A DNA stretch of 64,000 nt from JAAFHN01 sp031421855 (lineage in GTDB: Bacteria > Pseudomonadota > Gammaproteobacteria > Burkholderiales > Burkholderiaceae_C). Shown piece after piece: positions 60,071 through 64,000 of the stretch; position 1 is the first letter of the stretch, and each line of letters opens with the position of its first letter. The stretch spans positions 1-64,000 of the forward strand of contig JANOPN010000078.1 in assembly GCA_031421855.1 (NCBI GenBank), in the 5' to 3' direction. Position numbers and translations under genes: made by a program. Under the pieces are notes generated by a model. That model worked only from the letters and a program-made list of their open reading frames with translations, was not told where the DNA came from and searched no databases.

Positions 60071-60886
60071 ATGCCGGGGTCAACGCAGCCCAATGAGGAC
60101 GAGCTGGCCGCGGCCCTGCGAGTTGTGTGTGCGCCGCTGCTGGGCGGTTTGAGCGTCGATGTGATGCCCGAGGTTGACTCAACCAACACCCGGCTTCTCG
60201 AGCGCGCCAAGGCGGGCGACTTGAGTTCGGCTGTTTTGGTGGGCTTGCGCCAAACCGCGGGGCGCGGGCGCTTGGGGCGCAGTTGGCTGGGTGAGGCCGG
60301 TGCGTCGTTGATGGTGTCAGTGGGGCTCGTGTTGAACCCCCGCGACTGGTCTGGCTTGTCGCTGGCCAGTGGGTTGGCGATTGCTGACGCTTTGCATCCA
60401 GACATCACCCTCAAATGGCCCAACGATTTGTGGGTTGACCAAGGCACCAACGGTCGCAAATTGGGTGGAATTTTGATTGAAACGGCCACCGTCAGCCCCG
60501 CATTGCTGCTGGCGCATGGGCACACAGCGCCCGCGCGTTGGTGCGTGCTCGGTGTGGGCATTAATCTGACCGCCCGAACCGATACCGATCTTCGAACCCC
60601 AAGTGCTTGTTTGCGCGAGATGCTGCCAATGGCCGACGTGGCGAGCACGGCCATGGCCGTGTTGCCTGCTTGGGTACGCGCGATCAAGCGCTTCGAGGCG
60701 CAAGGTTTTGCGCCGTTGCAGGCGAGATTTCATGCGCGGTGCGCACTGGCGGGCGTTGACGTCACTTTGTCCGACGGTGTGTGGGGCACGGTTCAAGGCG
60801 TCGATGCCTTGGGCGCGCTGGTCGTGCATACTCAATCGGGCGAGCGACGCGTCAGCAGCGACGAAGTCAGCGTCAAGCCGCGATAA
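60071..60886 (+). CDS. birA: Biotin--[acetyl-CoA-carboxylase] ligase
   Basis: A 271-residue biotin protein ligase that activates biotin and attaches it to the carboxyl carrier protein. VDSTNTRLLERAKAGD, RQTAGRGRLGRSWLGEAGASL (biotinyl-AMP loop GRGRLGR) and KWPNDLWVDQG-K-GGILIE are present. It lacks the N-terminal DNA-binding domain of E. coli BirA, so it is a class I ligase without repressor function. It starts 24 bp after the SET gene. Confidence 0.95.
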   Translation: MPGSTQPNEDELAAALRVVCAPLLGGLSVDVMPEVDSTNTRLLERAKAGDLSSAVLVGLRQTAGRGRLGRSWLGEAGASLMVSVGLVLNPRDWSGLSLASGLAIADALHPDITLKWPNDLWVDQGTNGRKLGGILIETATVSPALLLAHGHTAPARWCVLGVGINLTARTDTDLRTPSACLREMLPMADVASTAMAVLPAWVRAIKRFEAQGFAPLQARFHARCALAGVDVTLSDGVWGTVQGVDALGALVVHTQSGERRVSSDEVSVKPR

Positions 60887-60898
60887 AACACCCCACTC

Positions 60899-61549
60899 AT
60901 GATCAAAGCCATCGCTTTTTTGCTTCTCACGGCCAACTTGGCCTACTTCGCTTGGCATCAAGGCCATCTGCAAATGTGGGGTTTGGGGCCGGCCGCCACT
61001 CGCGAGCCTCAACGCATCGAGCAACAAATCAAGGCCGAGACGCTCAAGTTGCTCAAGCCCGAAGAAGCGAAAAAACTCGAAGCCGCGGCCGCCAAACCGC
61101 TTGAGTGTTACCTGTCGCCCAATTTGTCTGACGCGCAAGCCAACGCGCTGAGGGGTGGGCTACCCGCGCTGATTGGTTCCAATAATTGGCAAATCGATGC
61201 CGCCGTTGAGCCGGCGCGGTGGATTGTTTACATGGGCAAATACCCGAGTGCGGAGGCTGTTGCCCGGAAAAAAGTCGAGTTGCGCGCCTTGAGCGTGAAC
61301 TTCGAGACCTTGCGCCGTACCGACCTGGAGCCCGGGTTGTCCTTGGGGTCGGCTGCGACCCGCGACGGCGCGCTTGCCTTGCTGGCCGATGCTGTGCGGC
61401 GTGGCGTGCGAACCGGACGAGCCTTGGAGGAGAAGCCCGAGACTCAAGTTCAGCGGCTCAAACTACCCGCGGTCGACGAAGCGCTTCGGGCCAAACTGGC
61501 CGAAATCAAGACGCTTGGCGGGGTAACCCAGTTTTCAAGCTGCAAATGA
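60899..61549 (+). CDS. Membrane-anchored SPOR-like protein
   Basis: A 216-residue protein with an N-terminal membrane anchor (about residues 1-17, MIKAIAFLLLTANLAYFA), a charged helical stalk and a region RWIVYMGKYPSAEAVARKKVELRAL with FSSCK end that fits the SPOR (peptidoglycan-binding) pattern ... Y-G-x(3)-A..A. It follows birA by 12 bp, a common Comamonadaceae arrangement. Likely periplasmic, with a role in division-site wall binding inferred. Confidence 0.65.
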   Translation: MIKAIAFLLLTANLAYFAWHQGHLQMWGLGPAATREPQRIEQQIKAETLKLLKPEEAKKLEAAAAKPLECYLSPNLSDAQANALRGGLPALIGSNNWQIDAAVEPARWIVYMGKYPSAEAVARKKVELRALSVNFETLRRTDLEPGLSLGSAATRDGALALLADAVRRGVRTGRALEEKPETQVQRLKLPAVDEALRAKLAEIKTLGGVTQFSSCK

Positions 61550-61570
61550 CCCTTTTGGGTTGTTTTCGAT

Positions 61571-61630
61571 GAAATATTCGCTCTTGGTCACCAGATTCAT
61601 TGGGTTTGTTGCTATCAAATTTATATAGAT
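61571..61630 (+). repeat. Short interspersed element, copy n
   Basis: Core GCTCTTGGTCACCAGATT followed by CATTGGGTTTGTTGCTATC, ending AAATTTATATAGAT. It ends exactly one base before the recX ATG. Confidence 0.88.
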
Positions 61631-62134
61631 ATGGCGTTTGTACCCAACCAGCCCACAATGAAAGGCCGGGCTCTGCGCGCTTTGTCCACTCGCGAATATT
61701 CACGGGTTGAGCTCGCGCGAAAGCTCGCGCCGCACGTGGCCTCTGCAGACGAGGCGGTTGCAAGTAGCGAGCCAAAGTCGGGTTTAGATGAGTTGCTCGA
61801 CGAGCTACAGGCCAAGGGGTTTTTGAGCGACGAGCGTGCAGCCCAGTCGTTGCTGCACCGCCGCGCGCCAAAATTGGGTGCGCAACGGGTGCTTGGCGAG
61901 CTGCGTGCCAAGGGAGTCAATGCTCAAGCGGTGGCACAGGTGGCGTCGCAACTGCGTGAAACCGAGCTGGAGCGCGCGACGGCGGTGTGGACCAAGAAGT
62001 TTGGCAACGCTGACTGCGGCACAGCGGTGGATGCTGCCCAGCAGGGCAAGCAAATGCGCTTCTTGGCGGCACGCGGATTCAGCGGTGACATCATCAAACG
62101 GGTGTTGCAAAGTCGCGACAAAGACGTTGATTGA
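61631..62134 (+). CDS. recX: Regulatory protein RecX
   Basis: RecX limits RecA filament growth. The 167-residue product begins MAFVPNQPTMKGRALRALST and has the tandem three-helix RecX repeats: REYSRVELARKLAPH, FLSDERAAQSLLHRRAPK, LRETELERATAVWTKKFG and MRFLAARGFSGDIIKRVLQ. recA is not within the window. Its whole leader, up to the base before the ATG, is a copy of the interspersed element. Confidence 0.92.
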   Translation: MAFVPNQPTMKGRALRALSTREYSRVELARKLAPHVASADEAVASSEPKSGLDELLDELQAKGFLSDERAAQSLLHRRAPKLGAQRVLGELRAKGVNAQAVAQVASQLRETELERATAVWTKKFGNADCGTAVDAAQQGKQMRFLAARGFSGDIIKRVLQSRDKDVD

Positions 62135-62238
62135 TTGGCGCGCGTTCAAGCAAGTGTTGACTAAGGCATGACATTTGGCGACGTGCGTGGGCCGCTCAAA
62201 GCGACAATGCACCTGATGCGACACATCCACCCGCTTTG

Positions 62239-63540
62239 ATGCATTCAGCGGTTTACACCCTTTTCTCAGTGCATCTCGGCGCCTTGCTGGCGCTGTTGAC
62301 CGCCACCGGGTTCGACGGATTTGTTCGCGGTTCGCGCTCATCGAGGGGCGCGTTTGCGTATGTCGCCATCAGCTTGTTAACCACCATTTTCAGTTCTGGG
62401 TGGCTCGAGTTTGCGATGGATTGGCACGGGAAACCCGCTGCCGAATTCGCGGTCGCGTGGTTGATTCCGATGTTGCTCGCTTGCACAACCTTGGCTGGCA
62501 TCATCGGCATTCGGCAGTGGCTCGGGTTTCCTTGGCGCGGCAAGGATCTTGACCAATATTTCCTCACGTCGCGCTCGGCACTCATTGCCAGTGCTGGCCT
62601 GTGTGCGTTGGTGCCGCTGCTGCCGTTGGCGCAGTTTTCGGATCTGGCGCAGTCTGGGCATTGGGTGCGCTGGGCGACCGTCGCGGCTGGTTTGGTCGCC
62701 CTACTGGTGCTGGCGGCTTGTTGCTGGGTCTGCATAAAAATGACGCTTTTGGGAGATCGCCTGAGCGCTTGGCTCACCGCATCCACGCTGATGATCATGC
62801 CGGGGGTGGTCGCCATAGGCTCGGAGCGTGGCCTTGGATTGGTTCTTGGTCCTTGGATATGGGGGCCAGTGGCCACACTGCATGTTTTGTCGCTCATGTG
62901 CGCCGCGTTTGCAGCCGTTTTGCAAAACGCCATGCGCAACGACCGCCGTCGCGCAGCCGCGTCTGCGACAAGCACCGATGAGTTGGCACGCCTGGTGAGT
63001 GGGGAGCAACTCATCAGCGCATTTGGTTTGAAGTTTGACCGCATGAATGCGCTTGGGTCGACGCCAGCGGTGCTGTTGGTGAATGTCTTCAACCACGATG
63101 CGATTGCTGCGGAGCGGGGTGGCGTTGCGGCGCACCAAGTGGCGCTGGCGACTTTGGCACGCATGCGCGCTGTGCTCAATCCCAATGACCTGCTCGGTCG
63201 CTACTTTGATTCATGCTTCGTGGTGTTGATTCGGGCCCAAGTGGATACCCACTATTTGCGGGAAGTAACGATGCGGTTGGCAACCGCCGTGCGACGCGAC
63301 GTCGCGCTGCGTGGCATTCACGGCGACGATGCCACTGGCGCAGTCGAATTGGATGTCGGCGTCGGTCTGTGCTGGAGCGACCGCGTGACTCAACTTGCCC
63401 AAGCCATGCAAGAGGCCGGAACGGCATCCAATGCGGCTCGATTGCACGCGTCGCGAGCTTTCGTCGTCATTTACCCGGAGCACCCGCCGCTGCCGATAGA
63501 AGCGGTTTTGGGCGGCGAAGTCGTCACCCAGCCCGTTTGA
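62239..63540 (+). CDS. Multi-pass membrane protein with degenerate GGDEF domain
   Basis: A 433-residue protein with about seven membrane helices in the first 235 residues and a C-terminal GGDEF-type fold (about 265-420). Where diguanylate cyclases carry RxGGDEF it has RYFDSCFVVL, so the catalytic signature is lost; a substrate-binding or effector role is possible. ATG 62239 is preferred to the TTG just before it. No EAL domain. It converges with argC, 9 bp between stops. Confidence 0.68.
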   Translation: MHSAVYTLFSVHLGALLALLTATGFDGFVRGSRSSRGAFAYVAISLLTTIFSSGWLEFAMDWHGKPAAEFAVAWLIPMLLACTTLAGIIGIRQWLGFPWRGKDLDQYFLTSRSALIASAGLCALVPLLPLAQFSDLAQSGHWVRWATVAAGLVALLVLAACCWVCIKMTLLGDRLSAWLTASTLMIMPGVVAIGSERGLGLVLGPWIWGPVATLHVLSLMCAAFAAVLQNAMRNDRRRAAASATSTDELARLVSGEQLISAFGLKFDRMNALGSTPAVLLVNVFNHDAIAAERGGVAAHQVALATLARMRAVLNPNDLLGRYFDSCFVVLIRAQVDTHYLREVTMRLATAVRRDVALRGIHGDDATGAVELDVGVGLCWSDRVTQLAQAMQEAGTASNAARLHASRAFVVIYPEHPPLPIEAVLGGEVVTQPV

Positions 63541-63549
63541 CGCGTCCGG

Positions 63550-64000
63550 TCAGTCCAAGCCCAGCATCAGTCGCAGATTTTGCACCGCTGCACCGCTGGC
63601 ACCTTTGCCCAAATTATCGTACCGGGCAACAAGCGCCACTTGGCCCAGTTTGTCGTTGCCGTAGACGCTGAGTTCGAGCCCATTGGTGCCATTGAGCGCC
63701 GTGGGTTCGGTTCGTCCGTTGGGGTTGGGTGCGACCACCTTGACCCATGTGCTGTTGGCGTAATGAGCGGCCAAGCAGTCGTGCAGTTGTGAGGCTGATG
63801 TGACGCCGCGAAGCAGATCCAAGTGCAAGCACACGTGATCGACCATGCCGCTGTGAAAATTGCCCACGGTCGGTATGAAAACGGGTCTGCGGCTCAGCCC
63901 GCTGTAAACGTGTAACTCGGGCACGTGTTTGTGCTCCAGGTTGAGGCCGTAAACATCGAGCGCCGGTGCGGTTTTGCTGACTTCGTAGGCTTCAATCATT
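63550..64000 (-). CDS. argC: N-acetyl-gamma-glutamyl-phosphate reductase (3' part)
   Basis: The C-terminal part of ArgC, third enzyme of arginine synthesis. The conserved end GKGASGAAVQNLRLMLGLD (with the family motif LGKGASGAAVQN) and TVGNFHSGMVDHVCLHL are clear. The frame is open to the right edge, so the start and the catalytic Cys lie beyond 64000. Confidence 0.96.
   Translation of the reverse strand, partial: MIEAYEVSKTAPALDVYGLNLEHKHVPELHVYSGLSRRPVFIPTVGNFHSGMVDHVCLHLDLLRGVTSASQLHDCLAAHYANSTWVKVVAPNPNGRTEPTALNGTNGLELSVYGNDKLGQVALVARYDNLGKGASGAAVQNLRLMLGLD

Overview
The window looks like chromosomal DNA of a betaproteobacterium, most likely Burkholderiales of the Comamonadaceae type. 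The evidence is the mreBCD-mrdA block, the atpIBEFHAGDC operon, a leuS-lptE-holA run, a MetH lacking its homocysteine domain in cis, and the general protein character (high GC, Ala-rich, many Gln/Arg). No rRNA, tRNA, CRISPR array, phage or full insertion sequence was seen. The ends cut mreB (left) and argC (right).

Layout. 1-4.2 kb: cell-shape genes mreB(partial)-mreC-mreD-mrdA (+). 4.3-11.7 kb: the complete ATP synthase operon (-), converging on mrdA across a perfect bidirectional terminator. 11.8-14.9 kb: CopD-like membrane protein, lipoprotein-type metallo-beta-lactamase-fold hydrolase, DM13 lipoprotein with a hexanucleotide-encoded Pro-Ala tract, and a secreted-protein gene broken by two different small transposable elements. 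15-17 kb: divergent metal module (MerR-type regulator / CDF-like transporter / HMA-MauE-like membrane protein). 17.1-17.9 kb: HEPN-MNT pair. 18-24 kb: MFS, YidB-like protein, lipase, recG, queA. 24.4-27 kb: two paralogous secreted low-complexity proteins and a DUF2087-like protein. 27-34 kb: TonB-dependent receptor, RND pump and adaptor. 34-43.6 kb: rsuA-like, corA, patatin, holA, lptE, leuS, proC, LigA-like protein. 43.6-44.3 kb: vapBC. 44.3-49.1 kb: homoprotocatechuate-type genes hpaE-hpaG2-hpaG1, with a MesD-type core methionine synthase and an hpaI-like aldolase. 49.3-55.2 kb: methyltransferase, glycine-zipper protein, metH, cNMP-binding protein, nitroreductase. 55.3-60 kb: MFS, topB fused to a SWIB domain, divergent SET-domain gene. 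60-64 kb: birA, SPOR-like protein, recX, degenerate GGDEF membrane protein, argC (partial).

The most unusual signal is repetitive. At least 14 copies of a ~55-65 bp element (core CTTGGTC.CCG then CATTGGGTTTGTTGCTAT, often ending in a TTGCTA...TAGCAA hairpin) are scattered through the window in both orientations. Several lie inside open genes (recG, leuS, hpaG1, topB, and the signal-peptide region of the MBL protein) and are translated in at least three frames without breaking them; others sit exactly at gene starts or stops. This resembles the protein-invading palindromic elements known from Rickettsia. Separately, a ~102-105 bp MITE-like element with GGACTTACGCAAAA termini is present four times with 5-7 bp target duplications. 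A third, 183-bp element has 18-bp terminal inverted repeats and a TTTAA duplication. One copy of each of the last two interrupts the 14244-14943 gene, and removing both with one copy of each duplication restores a clean 133-codon reading frame.
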